A DNA stretch of 64,000 nt from Lingula anatina (taxonomy: Eukaryota; Brachiopoda; Lingulata; Lingulida; Lingulidae): the NCBI RefSeq assembly GCF_001039355.2, contig NW_019775214.1, forward strand, positions 8,095-72,094, written 5' to 3'. The first letter of the stretch is position 1. Every line of letters begins with the position of its first letter. Below, piece by piece: positions 1 to 13,238 of the stretch. The notes under the pieces are model-generated. The model worked only from the letters and a program-made list of their open reading frames with translations. It was not told the origin of the DNA and searched no databases. Made by a program: the position numbers and the translations under genes.

Positions 1-414
1 TATATATATTAATCTAAACCTAGGAAATTTTAACTTAAAGGCCATACATATATACCCTACATATATTTAGCCATCAAACATGTCCTAAACACATCCAGGT
101 TTTTAGGGTGTACCATGCTTAGGTACAAAACATGCTTAGGAGCTAAATGCGTTGAAAATATCAGACAAAGCAGGCACTTGGATGTTTTTACAGTGTACGT
201 TATAATTGTGTACCTGTGTTTTGTACCAAAAATAAAAACATTTCAGGTCATTTTAATGTCTTTTCATGCAAGTATGTTGTCTAACAACTAGGGTTGATAC
301 AATGTTGTTATCTGACATTGAGTCAACTTTCAAATCTAATGTTTATCCAACTTATTATCAACGTTATGGTTCAACGTTGTTTCAACGTTAAAACAACATA
401 ATTTGCCCGCTGGG
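1..414. mobile_element. Right part of the same CAACGTTG-rich transposon, copy 1
   Basis: Equivalent of 4896-5309, ending with CCCGCTGGG at 414. The left end lies before the window. Its presence in both copies means it was inserted before the 4.9-kb segment was duplicated. Confidence 0.6.
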
Positions 415-1844
415 AGGTCTCCGTCGAGAACTAGCCTACCAATGGCATTTTAGCACCAAGGTGAGTTCCGCCCCAAACACAGGATTTGCCATCGCCCACT
501 CTTCGTCGTAAGCCTGTTCACAAAGTTTGCAAACTCTCATTCAAATCTGACTCCAACAAAACCAATTCAACGTCAACGCTGCACGTGCCTCGCACAATAT
601 CACATAATCAGCTTCTCTGCCGCAATAAACTTCTACAAATCTTCTCTTCGTCTGCAGAGTACCCATTGCGGCAGTTGAGATACATGTATATCGTACTCCT
701 CTTCATAACCTTGTGGGGATATGCTGTGTACCAGATTTTAGTGTGAATGTCCAATGGATCCAAACATCTTTTAATTGAAATCGGCCGTCAAACAGAAACA
801 TGCAAATGTGTACAGCTCAGTGAATATACTGTATACCTTCTATGCAATTTTTTTTAACATTAAGATTCCTCTAAAACAATACATGTATACATGTACCCGA
901 TACAATGAGACTGAAACACATTCGAAATTGATGGAGCACAGATTATATTTGCCAAAGTTTATTACAATAGGTGAACAATATTGATGTCAATGATTATTTA
1001 TTATCTAACATTTATCGCCCATCGTGTTCCTCTGTGAGTTGTCATGTCACGTTGGGTACTTTACATTGTCATCAAAAATGGCCGATCCAGGATTTTGTCA
1101 AAGTGGACAGCACAAAAATTGCCCTCACCTCCCTTTGTAAATATAACACATAAAACAAAGGACAAAGACAATGCTAGTGTAACATATAGGGCAAAGGTCT
1201 AGTTAATGTCAGATGTGAATACTGTGCACGAGTATTTACTAAAAAGTCCCTATTTCTCGTCATGTTTAAAAAACAAAGGCCCTGGTATTCCTGATCATAT
1301 TATTTTATGCACTCGTTCTACTGTTATATAGAGCACAAGCCCGCTTCGCTTTCCCCTAACCCCTCCAAAGGTGAAATACGAACAATAACAATGGCGAACA
1401 AAAGACATATTACAACTGTTTGGCGAAATATTGATTTCTATTGACGCCAAAGGCTTGTATAATATAGTACAATCTGATACCGTGTGCGAACTGCGTGTAT
1501 GAGGGTTTTATTTGTATACTGCGACCGAACAGTACATGTTGCCCATTCACTCAGTCAGCAGGTGCGCTCTCAGTCAACGCAGATGGAATACATTCTCGAA
1601 TACACGGCAGAATTATCGTGAAATACACATCTACTGTTACCACAATATACCGATGTCAATGTTACTCTGTCAACAAACTCGTTGTCATGGTCCTCGCTCC
1701 GGCTTCTGATTGATCAGTCCATCTTTCTGCGAATTTTGCAGAGAGAGACATGCGCGGCCACAGTTAAATTGACGTTCACGAAAGCTAAAACGGTGACACG
1801 TGTGGGTCGCTTCATTGCGAGGAGAGGAACGATTTTATCATTTA

Positions 1845-2034
1845 ATGGTGCTGACTCGGCAGGTAGAAGTTGAAATGGTTTCTATATCCCGCCTTGTCAA
1901 ACGTGTCGTGTTCCTAATACCGCTTGGCTTCTTCATCTTGATATTTCTATGGAGTCACAGGAGTAAAGGAAATGGTGCAGTTTTAAAACGGGAAGAACTT
2001 GAACACAGTGAACAAGTCGGACACAGTAATTCAG
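1845..2034 (+). CDS. Fucosyltransferase exon 1, upstream copy (signal-anchor exon)
   Basis: Open from ATG 1845, with a second in-frame ATG at 1875 that has the better initiation context (G at -3 and +4). From 1875 the peptide is a short basic tail, a hydrophobic stretch (VVFLIPLGFFILIFLW), then SHRSKG and a polar stem: a type II Golgi signal-anchor. The exon ends at tcag|gtgaga (donor GT at 2035), leaving phase 1. It lies in copy 1 of the 4.9-kb tandem duplication. No catalytic exon lies between it and copy 2, so on its own it is either an alternative first exon or a relic. Confidence 0.65.
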
Positions 2035-5000
2035 GTGAGAATTCGATGTACACTACACCTGTTGAAGGAATCAGGTCTGGAGAGAGACGGTGTGGGGGGG
2101 GGGGGGGCAAATATGTATAAACCTCACATCTGCAGTAATCACGTATAGTTTCAAAACACAAAGATTTTAAATACAGATGAAACCATTGTAATAAATTTTT
2201 TAAAAAGGTCTACACACGGGGTAACCTTTCGTGACATGATGAAGGAGGTTGACGTTAGAGCAGGCACAGATTTCCATAATAATCCCATATATCTTAGTGA
2301 ATAGGTGAACTTTTACATTAAGCTTATTGTGCCCATTACATGCAATGATATACGGAGAGTATTGTACCTTTAAGTTGAACGCTAAACTCATTCTTTTTGG
2401 CTATGGAAATACAAATACGTTATTTATTTATTTATTCATTCAGTTATTGCATATAAATCCTTAATCCAGTTTAGAAAATTTACTTGGATAATAATATCAA
2501 ATAATTTGGTTGTGTGTAGAAAATTTAAGTTTAATTTCAGCTTTGTTATAACAAGGACGTATCTACGTCCTCGATTATAACCATGAAAATCTTTATCATT
2601 TACCCACTACTTGCATTGCAGCACTACTGTAGAAGAGGGTTAATAGGCATACAGATAAGACAAGAGAGTGCGTGCATTATATTATCATAAACCTTAAGCA
2701 ATCCCCATAGTTTAGTAGACAGGTTGCTTTAGCTGTTTTTGTATATAACGCGTATTATTGGACAAAGCTTTGTCTCGGTGGTTGTCACACCCTTATTATT
2801 ATCCTCATAATACGGGGAAGTACATGTGTATCTGGCAATCGCCAGATTAGCATATATACCCTACCCCTGCAGATCTTGATTGGCACTGAATGAAGGATGG
2901 AACTCTTCCTCAAATATTATCACTACAAATGAAAACCAGATATTGCCATTGCTAATACTCATAACTTGATAAAAACTCACTATTCCATTTGAAATGAACT
3001 AAAGAGAAATAAATACGCAGGACTTCAGAAGGATATAACATCATTAAAATGGTAAACTTTGCTTTGCGTTGAGTAATAAATACTTCAAAACTGTGAGCAA
3101 ACTCTCTCTATATATCCTGATGTAATTTATAATAACCGAGAAAGAAACACCTTTATGAATAATTTCACCTTGAAATACTTAGTAACTATCATATACGTAT
3201 AATATACAACTGCTTTTATTTCATCCGTGCATTTGACTGGGAAACCATCTGGTGACCTGGGTCACTGAACGGGTCACTGGAAACATTTTTGTTTTGAAGC
3301 ATAGTGAAGCATAGAGGTAAAACTTTTATTTATAAACTTTAAACAACCACCTCAGCAGGAAACGTAGCAGTGTAATTTTTTAAAATCAACCTTGATAACA
3401 CCTGTAAATCCTAAACAACAACCGGTGCTGTTTAATACTTTTAGTAGCAAAAATACGTGCTCTTTTGATGTTCCTGTTTACATAATTGCGGGCTGAGATG
3501 CGTGTTCACCATTACATGAATGTATAATAAGTCTTTAATTTAGTCCCCCTTACACATCATGTGCAACGCACATCCCCTTCGAAATAATTATAGGGAGATT
3601 TACAACTTAATAACCCGGCTATTGCGTAAGAGTCACCTAAATGAAGCCACCCTGGTCTTCTCTGCTATTTATCACGATTGATTATGATCGCCTCATCACA
3701 ATATTACTTGACACGAGTCGTTAATTTGGGTATGTACGCTCACAAATCTGAGGTTCGAATTTGCAAACGCCTACTCCGTTTATAAGACATGAAACAGAAG
3801 CAAAATTGCAAAAGGAATTGCAAAATCTTCATTCGAAGGCCATATCAGTCTTAGCTACGAAGCTATTAAGAAATAAGACTGAATTTGACGCGTGTTATAA
3901 GGGGTTGCTTACCCTGTATGTTGTTCAATGGGTCTACGTTCTAAGTCATTTGATCTACCTCTGCCACTTTTACATACAGCGGCAGTGAAGACGTGTCGTA
4001 TCGAACTTTCAAGATTGTTTTCGATAAGGCAACCTTTATAAGCCTGAACGCTTTTTTGTTTAGTCATTTCATCATTTGTTTAAATGTCAAGACAGAAAAA
4101 TTTTGACTATAGGGTTTGTTTAATACTAAAAAACTACACCACTTCCCTTAATGTATGTAAGCGTGATTCAACCGACAAAAAAAAAAANAGCATTCCTTTA
4201 CTTAAGCAGTTTTTTTTTTTGACTTTTTTTTTTCGCCCTCTCGCACCGATTTTGGGGTACCCAGAGGATGTCATCCATAAAAATAAAAAAGTGTGGCCTA
4301 ACAATTGTTCCTGTGATACCCTCTAGCAAAATGTGGGGAGGGGGGGTGAGAGGGGGGGAGGTGGTTTCCAGAATATCCCTGTATTAGACGTGGTTCAGCC
4401 CAGCAGGCATAGTCGCGTTGGATCAACGTTGAAAATAGGTTGATACGTTGAATTGCCGTTGATCTACCTAAATTCAACGTAAAATCAACGTTGATCCAGC
4501 CACGTCAAAACACCGTCATAATGTGACGTTGCCTCAACATTATATTTTGGTCATTGACACAACCTTGCAGACATGGATTGTAATTTAAAATATTAATTAT
4601 TGAAAGCGTGATACTTTGTTTATCAATACTGTAACTAACTTTATCAAAATAATAAAAAAGTGTTTTAAAGTAAAAGTTTTGTTTTGTGTGTTTAGTGAAC
4701 TAGTGAATTTTCTTAACTTGTTATTCAGAAATACATTCCAATAAACTTCCTTGCAAGGTCAGCTAACACCAGGATGAATAAGTTGCTGTAAATGTGATGG
4801 AGTGAAGTTAATAAAGTTGACAGTTCTCGGTACCCTGTTATAGATAGACAGGCTGAGGTGACTGTGACTTTGTTATATATAAGAAAATAACTATATATAT
4901 ATATTAATCTAAACCTAGGAAATTTTAACTTAAATGCCATACATATATACCCTACATATATTTAGCCATCAAACATGTCCTAAACACATCCAGGTTTTTA

Positions 5001-7338
5001 GGGTGTACCATGCTTAGGTGCAAAACATGCTTAGGAACTAAATGGGTTAAAAATATCAGACAAAGCAGGCACTTGGATGTTTTTACAGTGTACGTTATAA
5101 TTGTGTACCTGTGTTTTGTACCAAAAATAAAAACATTTCAGGTCATTTTAATGTCTTTTCATGCAAGTATGTTGTCTAACAACTGGGGTTGATACAATGT
5201 TGTTATCTGACGTTGAGTCAACTTTCAAATCCAATGTTTATCCAACTTATTATCAACGTTATGGTTCAACGTTGTTTCAACGTTAAAACAACATAATTTG
5301 CCCGCTGGGAGGTCTCTGTCGAGAACTAGCCTACCAATGGCATTTTAGCACCAAAGTGAGTTCCGCCCCAAACACAGGATTTGCCACCGCCCACTCTTCG
5401 TCGTAAGCCTGTTCACAAAGTTTGCAAACTCTCATTCAAATCTGACTCCAACAAAACCAATTCAACGTCAACGCTGCACGTGCCTCGCACAATATCACAT
5501 AATCAGCTTCTCTGCCGCAATAAACATCTACAAATCTTCTCTTCGTCTGCAGAGTACCCATTGCGGCAGTTGAGATACATGTATGTCGTACTCCTCTTCA
5601 TAACCTTGTGGGGATATGCTGTGTACCAGATTTTACTGTGAATGTCCAATGGATCCAAACATCTTTTAATTGAAATCGGCCGTCAAACAGAAACATGCAA
5701 ATGTGTACAGCTCAGTGAATATACTGTATACCTTCTATGCAATTTTTTTTAACATTAAGATTCCTCTAAAACAATACATGTATACATGTACCCGATACAA
5801 TGAGACTGAAACACATTCGAAATTGATGGAGCACAGATTATATTTGCCAAAGTTTATTACAATAGGTGAACAATAATGATGTCAATGTTTATTTATTATC
5901 TAACATTTATCGCCCATCGTGTTCCTCTGTGAGTTGTCATGTCACGTTGGGTACTTTACATTGTCATCAAAAATGGCCGATCCAGGATTTTGTCAAAGTG
6001 GACAGCACAAAAATTGCCCTCACCTCCCTTTGTAAATATAACACATAAAACAAAGGACAAAGACAATGCTAGTGTAATATATAGGGCAAAGGCCTAGTTA
6101 ATGCCAGATGTGAATACTGTGCACGAGTATTTACTAAAAAGTCCCTATTTCTCGTCATGTTTAAAAAACAAAGGCCCTGGTATTCCTGATCTTATTATTT
6201 CATGCACTCGTTCTACTGTTATATAGAGCACAAGCCCGCTTCGCTTCCCCCTAACCCCTCCAAAGGTGAAATACGAACAATAACAATGGCGAACAAAAGA
6301 CATATTACAACTGTTTGGCGAAATATTGATTTCTATTGACGCCAAAGGCTTGTATAATATAGTACAATCTGCGTCTGTGTGCGAACTAGGTGTATGAGGG
6401 TTTTATTTGCATACTGCGACCGAACAGTACACGTTGCCCCTTCACTCAGTCAGCAGGTGCGCTCTCAGTCAACGCAGATGGAATACATTCTCGAATACAC
6501 GGCAGAATTATCGTGAAATACACATCTACTGTTACCACAATATACCGATGTCAATGTTACTCTGTCAACAAACTCGTTGCCATGGTCCTCACTCCGGCTT
6601 CTGATTGATCAGTCCATCTTTCTGCAAATTTTGCAGAGAGAGACATGCGCGGCCACAGTTAAATTAACGTTCACGAAAGCTAAAACGGTGACACGTGTGG
6701 GTCGCTTCATTGCGAGGAGAGGAACGATTTTATCATTTAATGGTGCTGACTCGGCAGGTAGAAGTTGAAATGGTTTCTATATCCCGCCTTGTCAAACGTG
6801 TCGTGTTCCTAATACCGCTTGGCTTCTTCATCCTGATATTTCTATGGAGTCACAGGAGTAAAGGAAATGGTGCAGTTTTAAAACGGGAAGAACTTGAACA
6901 CAGTGAACAAGTCGGACACAGTAATTCAGGTGAGAATTCGATGTACACTACACCTGTTGAAGGAATCAGGCCTGGAGAGAGACGGTGGGGGGGGGGGGTC
7001 AAATATGTATATAAGCCTCACATCTGCAGTAATCACGTATAGTTTCAAAACACAAAGATTTTAAATAGGCCTACAGATGAAACCATTGTAATAAAATAAA
7101 ACAAAGTCTACACACGGGGTAACCTTTCGTGACATGATGAAGGAGGTTGACATTAAACCAGGCACAGATTTCCATAATAATCCCATATATCTTAGTGAAT
7201 AGGTGAGTTTTTACATTAAGCTTATACTTGTGCCCTTGTTAAGTCAATGCGAATTAGATGCAATGATATACGGAGAGTATTGTACCTTTAAGTTGAACGC
7301 TGAACTCATTCTTTTTGGGCTATGGAAATACGAATACG

Positions 7339-7389
<51 letters not shown>

Positions 7390-10300
7390 TTGCCAATACG
7401 GTTTAGAAAATTTACTTGGATAATAATATCAAATAATTTGGTTGTGTGTAGAAATTTTAAGTTTAATTTCAGCTTTGTTATTAAAGGACGTAGGCCCCTA
7501 TCTACTGGTACTTTCTCGGTTTTAACCATGAAAATCTTTATCATTTACTCACTACTTGCATTGCAGCACTAGAAGAGGGTTAATAGGCATACAGATAAGA
7601 CAAGAGAGTGTGTGCATTATATTATCACAAACCTTAAGCAATCCTGATAGTTAAGTAGACAGGTTGCTTAAGCTGTTTTTTGTATATAACGTGTATTATT
7701 GGACAAAGCTTTTTCTCGGTGGTTGTCACACCCTTATTATTATTATCCTCACAATACAGGGAAGTACACGTGTATATGGCGCACGCCAGAGTAGCATATA
7801 TACCCGACCCCTGCAGATCTTGATTGGCACTGAATGAAGGATGGAACTCTTCCTCAAATATTATCACTACAAATGAAAACCAGATATTGTCATTACTAAT
7901 ATTCATAACTTGAGAAAAGCTCACTATTCCATTTAAAATGAACAAAAGAGAAATAAACGCAGGACTTCAGAAGGATATAACATCATTAAAATGGTAAACT
8001 TTGCTTTTCGTTGAGTAATAAATACTTCAAAACGGTGAACAAACTCTCTCTATATATCCTGATGTAATTTAAAATAACCGAGAAAGAAACACCTTTATGA
8101 ATAATTTCTCGCACCTTGAAATACTTATTAACTATCATCTACGTATAATATACAACTGCTTTTATTTCATCCGTGCAATTGACTGGGAAACCATCTGGTG
8201 ACCTGGGTCACTGAACGGGTCACTGGAAACATCTTGGTTTTGAAGCATAAATGCTGGATTTATAAGCTAAGTCTTTCATGTGATTTGTCGTACATGCATC
8301 CACCCTTGACACGATTCGATGAATGAATTTTTTCTAGAGGTAAAACTTTATCTTGAAAATATTTTACAATCACCTCAGCAGTGTGATTTTTAAATCAACC
8401 TTGATAACACCTGTAAATCCTAAACAACAACCGGTGCTGTTTAATACTTTTAGTAGCAAAAATACGTGCTCTTTTGATATTCTTGTTTACATAATTGCGG
8501 GCTGAGATGCGTGTTCACCATTACATGAATGTATAATAAGAGGTCTTTAATTTAGTCCCCCTTACACATCATGTGCAACGCACATCCCCTTCGAAATAAT
8601 TATAGGGAGATTTACAACTTAATAACCCGGCTATTGCGTAAGAGTCACCTAAATGAAGCTACCTTGTTCTTCCCTGCTATTTATCACTATTGATTATGAT
8701 CGCCTCATCACAATATTACTTGACACGAGTCGTTAATTTGGGCATGCACGCTCACAAATCTGAGGTTCGAATTTGCAAACGCCTACTCCGTTTATAAGAC
8801 ATGAAACAGAAGCAAAATTGCAAAAGGAATTGCAAAATCTTCAGTCGAAGGCCAATATCAGTCTTAGCTACGAAGCTATTAAGAAATAAGACTGAATTTG
8901 ACGCGTGTCATAAGGGGTTGCTTACCCTGTATGTTGTTCAATGGGTCTACGTACTAAGTCATTTGATCTTACTACCTCAGTCTGCCACTTTTACATACAG
9001 CGGCAGTGAAGACGTGTCGTATCGAACTTTCAAGATTGTTTTCGATAAGGCAACCTTTATAAGCCTGAACGCTTTTTTGTTTAGTCATTTCATCATTTGT
9101 TTAAATGTCAAGACAGAAAAATTTTGACTATAGGGTTTGTTTAATACTAAGATACTACACCACTTCCCTTAATGTATGTAAGTGTGATTCACCCGACAAA
9201 AAAAAAAAAAACAAAACAAAAAAACTCTATAAGGAAGATACATTCGCACTATTATGGTGGGGTTTAATCTCTCGTGGCTAAATTAAATGTACATTATTGT
9301 ATTTATGCACGCATGTGCTTATATTTTTTATATTCTTGTGTATTCCAACTACTATTTTGTTGTCAACCACATACATCTTTTTATGAGAATTAAGTCATTG
9401 TCATTATTATTATTAGGCAGATTTCGCAAACGACGCAGTGCCAGTACATGAGAAGGGCCGACACGAAGGCAATCGTTTTAACAGACGCGGGTGACGTGTC
9501 TTCGTTGGGTCTTCATTAATATACCAAATAAGAGCGCCGTTTGGAGTTTGTGAGCACAATTCGTATTTGATTTCTTAATGAATATTTCTCAGAATCATCG
9601 TAAGCTGGAATGGCTTTACAAAATTAAATACGTTAAATTTTTTATACCTTTGGTAACAGCTAAATAAAAGACCAGTAGGATAGAGCAGACCTTCATCAAA
9701 CCTCTCCCCTGATCGGGAGTGGCTTTCAAACCGCAAACCAGTTTCCCTTTCGATCTTAAACTTGATAAACCCGAAACAGACACGAATCATTTTTATTGCA
9801 TCGACCAGTTAAATTTCTGACACAGTGCCTTTCTCACACTAAAATTGTCTTGTGAAACGGACCTCATGAGTGTCCTATTTAAGCCGAATGACAGTGATCA
9901 CCTTTGTTCCCATAGTTTGAGTTCATATGAGATCAGAGAACACCAAGGATAACATAAACCAACATCACGTGAGGGAATTAGACAAAGCAATATGTTGTTT
10001 ATTCACATATAAATAAATAGAATCCATTAGTGAACCCTGTTAGATAACATTTGACAGTTTTTTCTACTCTCTGACCACAGGGGTCTGCTATAAAAATGTT
10101 GACTCTGTGATTTTGTAGTGTATTTGAATTGGTCTCTGTTACCAGAGGGTAGGTTTTTTCCTTGTAACCATTCACGTGAAGAAAGACCTATGGAGTTGCT
10201 CATATGTTTTTGTTCATGAGTCATGATATGAATGTCACAGGCAAAGCGAGAAAACAACCGAGATATGATAAACGGACAGCGAGTGGCAAACTTGCGATAG

Positions 10301-13238
10301 CTGTGCGGCGACCGTTCAAATGACACAAGAGAATCTCCGCAACTCCGTTTCGCAAGATAAAGTCCCCCGTACGGGAATAGCGCAGTAGCACGCACATTAT
10401 TGCTACGGCCTACAGTGCTTAAGATTATAAAAATATTAAAAGTAGTCCGTGAAGCCGCACAATTTCGTATGACCGCCGACTGTCTCCACAAAGACTTTTC
10501 CACGATCTATTTACTATTTTGGAAATTCATTATCTTCATAACTTGTATTGTCTTTTACTATGTAAATTTTACTGTACATTTTTATGGGGTTTAGATAAAT
10601 TTAATTAAATATATTGTAATTATTATAATATTATACCTATAGCGCAGTCACCAAACATAATATTCACCACGGATATATGGACGTCAGTCAAGGAGCAGGA
10701 AACATTAAATTTTTATATCAACTACAAAAATCACTCAGAGAGAGCAAACCTCTGCCAAGGGAACTGAAACCTCATCGTTAATTATTAATAAAATCATAGA
10801 TATAGAATCAATTTACGTGTATGTGTGAGATAATACACTGTCACCCGAGAAATGCAGTGTTCATTCGACGCTAAGCGCTCAACTGGGACACATTTACACA
10901 TTAAAAATAAATAGAAATAGTTCTAATGTGTATTAAATTTTCATGTAATGGAATTTTTCTCCTGGATGTTTGCATGTTGTATACGTTGAGGGCGTACTGA
11001 ACAGAATGGATTTTCTGGGTAGACGTTTAATATAATTTTTGAAACGAACATATTAAGTAATTAAAATGAACAGACGAAAAGTAACATTGCTTCTCCAACA
11101 CAAAGACTTCTTGAGAGACGTCTTGTTTTTGAACGAGTATGGAAACCGGCAAGATGCTTTTTGGTGAGTCCCTACTACGAGCGATGAATAGGCTAGATAC
11201 CTTCGCTGAAAATCCCTGTGAGATGGTTCCTTCAGATAAGGGTTTATGGGGATAAAGATATCCCAGTAGTAACTGTTACGGGTGTCAGATAGTTTTTGTG
11301 TCGTAAATTTAGTCCTTGTTCCAGTCTTTCCAAAAACATGAGCGCTGATAGTGTCAGGATTTCCACTTTAATATTTTAAGTGTTTGTGTTATAATACTAA
11401 TTGCAGCGTCGATGATTATGTAGTAGAAGAGTATTATTTGAATACACACAGAGAGAAAAATTTCAAAAACAATTCAAAAACACCTCTAGACCGCACATCG
11501 CCACAGTCACACGAATAGTAGTAGGCCCTATGCCTATATATATGAGCCGCGCTGTGGTGATTGTGCAAGTAGTTCTGTATTGCAATGGGAGGGAATACGT
11601 ATGATCATGCGATAGAAGATAACGCACGTTGTATTTAAAAATATTCATGAAAGGACAGATAACGAATTGTATACGTGACAGGATAGAAGAAAGACCACCG
11701 AAGCCTGTCGCGTTTTTCTGTTATAAATAGGTTATCCGTATCACCCACCACCAAACTAAAATCATTTGTTCCTTGGCCCATTTCTGACCTACCCTGAAAA
11801 CTTCATCAAAAACTTTTAACGTTGGCCCATTTCTGACCTACCCTGAAAACTTCATCAAAAACTTTTAACGTTGTCTTGGATGACATTGGTATTCAGGTAT
11901 TAAATTATATGAATTAAAATTATAGAAATTTGCCTTTTTATCTATGTTGTTATTCAGAACTACAATAAATAGAAAAATGAAAATAATAATGATAAATAAA
12001 TAAATTGACCTCAGCCAAAGTCTTTATTTGTATATCATCATGACGTCACCCAGGACCAACCCGAGGTCAGAAAGGTTCAAGTACAGCTGTCAAATTCGTC
12101 AAAGAACCCAGCATGCTTTATTAAAGACTTGTCTTAATAGGTACTCATGTGTACAATTTTATTTCCAGATTTATCGAGGCGTCCAAACAGGCAAAAAACT
12201 GATTTCCACTCCCCGGCCCAGATAGCCATCCATCCAGAAACCCTTCCACAGAAACACGATGAACTAACACTGTCAAAACTAAAGAACAAAACGCTGTTAT
12301 TCTGGGACTGGAATTGGAATCCTCTTGGATCAAAGTTCTACGACTTAATGGAGGTGAGGCACTGTCCAGTGAAAGCGTGCAAGCTTACAAAAGACCGAAA
12401 TTTGGTGAATCAAGCAGACGTGGTATTTTTTCTAAATGGGCAATCCACCCCAAAGACAGGTCCAACGTACCGTCACCCTAGCCAGCGGTGGGTTTGGGTG
12501 GAGGGGGAGAGCCCCTGTCACTCCCGGCCGCTTGACAAATCATGGGATGGACTCTTCAACTGGACGATGGTTTACCGCGCAGATGCAGACGTCTTGTTGC
12601 CGTACACAGAGATAGCCAAGAGAGACACTCCTATCAAAAAAGATTACTTTAGTATTACTAAATCAAAAAAGAAACTGGTGGCATGGATGGTATCCAACTG
12701 CAAAACACCTTCACGCCGCATGGACTATGTAAAAGAACTCCAGAAATACATAGAAGTGGATATATATGGAGCGTGTGGTCCCCTGAAATGTGAACGGTCT
12801 GGTAGTTGGGGGTGGGAGACCACGTGTTTGGACCTCTTAGCGAGAGACTACAAATTTTATTTAGCATTCGAAAATAGCATATCTCTGGATTACGTGACCG
12901 AAAAGTTTTATAAAACCGTGAACATAGATATTGTAGCCGTTACTCGCGGGAATACAAACTACACGAGGACAGGAATCCGTCCTGAATGGCATATCAACAC
13001 CGATGACTTCAACTCACCTAAAGAATTAGCTGAATATTTACACATGCTTGATAAGAATCCAGAAAAATATGTCAAATATCTTGAGTGGAAGAACGAGTAT
13101 CGTCAGCTTCCAGACCGTGCTTTCTGTCACCTCTGTGAACGCCTGCACTTTCAAGAGGAGCCGCCCAAATCTTACAGCTGGGATGAATTAAATGCATTTT
13201 TCTGGAAAGATCACTGTCTCTCTCCAAAAGATATATAA
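1845..13238 (+). CDS. Alpha-1,3-fucosyltransferase gene (GT10 family), two alternative first exons
   Basis: Gene model read by eye. One of two first exons (1845-2034 or 6740-6929) joins the catalytic exon 12169-13238. Both first exons end after one base of a codon (g|gtgag), and the acceptor at 12167-12168 (tttccag) restores the frame with a GAT codon. The product is about 419 residues, the usual size for a Golgi type II fucosyltransferase: short cytoplasmic tail, one signal-anchor, a stem, then the catalytic domain. Family knowledge: these enzymes transfer fucose from GDP-fucose in alpha-1,3 linkage to GlcNAc in glycoprotein or glycolipid glycans. Acceptor specificity (core versus Lewis-type) cannot be decided from the sequence. 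A third untranslated or coding exon cannot be excluded. Confidence 0.8.
4399..5309. mobile_element. Non-autonomous DNA transposon with CAACGTTG-rich ends
   Basis: Ends are imperfect terminal inverted repeats: CCCAGCAGGCAT at 4399 and ATTTGCCCGCTGGG ending at 5309. About 160 bp inside each end is packed with the palindromic word CAACGTTG and variants, in inverted orientation between the two ends. No transposase reading frame is seen in its 911 bp. A clear target-site duplication is not visible, so the superfamily is unknown. Confidence 0.6.
6740..6929 (+). CDS. Fucosyltransferase exon 1, downstream copy (signal-anchor exon)
   Basis: Second copy of the signal-anchor exon, exactly 4,895 bp downstream of the first. 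ATG candidates are at 6740 and 6770. Between ATG 6770 and the donor at 6930 it differs from copy 1 by one base, TTG to CTG, both Leu. The donor (tcag|gtgaga) and phase (1) are unchanged, so it splices in frame to 12169. Being nearer the catalytic exon, it is the more likely standard first exon. The strict conservation next to diverged flanks suggests either recent duplication or selection on both. Confidence 0.72.
7339..7391. repeat. (TTTA)n microsatellite
   Basis: About 13 uninterrupted TTTA units. The homologous site in copy 1 (about 2420-2438) has only four to five, so it expanded or contracted after duplication. Confidence 0.95.
9201..12168 (+). other. Fucosyltransferase intron, unique part
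   Basis: Single-copy AT-rich sequence between the duplicated block and the catalytic exon. It holds a 49-bp tandem repeat (11773-11873). It has one long but unsupported minus-strand open frame (10027-10503). I see no other coding or RNA feature in it. Confidence 0.7.
11773..11873. repeat. 49-bp tandem repeat, two copies
   Basis: Two adjacent, essentially identical 49-bp units starting TTGGCCCATTTCTGACC, at 11773 and 11822. It is intronic and probably a simple slippage or unequal-crossover duplication. Confidence 0.9.
12169..13238 (+). CDS. Fucosyltransferase catalytic exon (GT10)
   Basis: One uninterrupted exon of 1,070 nt holds the complete catalytic domain and ends at TAA 13236-13238. Visible family blocks: LLFWDWNWNP near the start; RWVWVEGESPCHS; FNWTMVYRADADV at about protein residue 193; KKLVAWMVSNCKTPSRR; VDIYGACG; and the alpha-1,3 signature FYLAFENSISLDYVTEKFYK at about residue 293. 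The SNC rather than SNW variant and the C-terminal CHLCERL cysteines resemble invertebrate FucT proteins. N-glycosylation sequons include NWT and NYT. The acceptor is a pyrimidine-rich tract ending tttccag at 12168. The family call is secure; the exact linkage is inferred. Confidence 0.93.

Larger units (their letters stand above)
1..4177. repeat. Tandem duplication, copy 1 (left end outside window)
   Basis: Aligns to 4896-9200 at an initial offset of 4,895 bp with only scattered substitutions. It carries the right end of a DNA transposon (1-414), the putative promoter/5' UTR, exon 1 of the fucosyltransferase and about 2.1 kb of following intron. Homology ends in a poly(A) run beside an ambiguous base (N at 4188). 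The TTTA microsatellite near 2420 is short here. About 90 bp present in copy 2 (near 8250-8340) is missing at about 3300. Apart from exon 1 I see no supported gene in it. Confidence 0.9.
4896..9200. repeat. Tandem duplication, copy 2
   Basis: Second copy of the 1-4177 segment. It ends at a poly(A) stretch around 9197-9212, where similarity to copy 1 stops. The duplicated unit probably starts further left, at or before the transposon at 4399, because the matching part of copy 1 lies outside the window. Indels versus copy 1: a longer TTTA microsatellite (7339-7391) and an extra ~90 bp near 8250-8340. Confidence 0.9.

Noticed and set aside
486-746. 86-codon open frame with a hydrophobic C-terminus, repeated at 5381-5641
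   Set aside because: It starts at TTG, and the duplicates differ at several positions that change residues, with no sign of constraint. It more likely lies in the promoter/5' UTR of the fucosyltransferase.
10027-10503. 158-codon minus-strand open frame in the fucosyltransferase intron
   Set aside because: It begins at GTG, has no recognisable domain and no convincing splice or promoter context; probably chance.
11139-11163. Possible third first exon (METGKMLF) with a G|GTGAGT donor in phase 1
   Set aside because: It would splice in frame to 12169 but supplies only eight residues and no membrane anchor; too short to support without transcripts.
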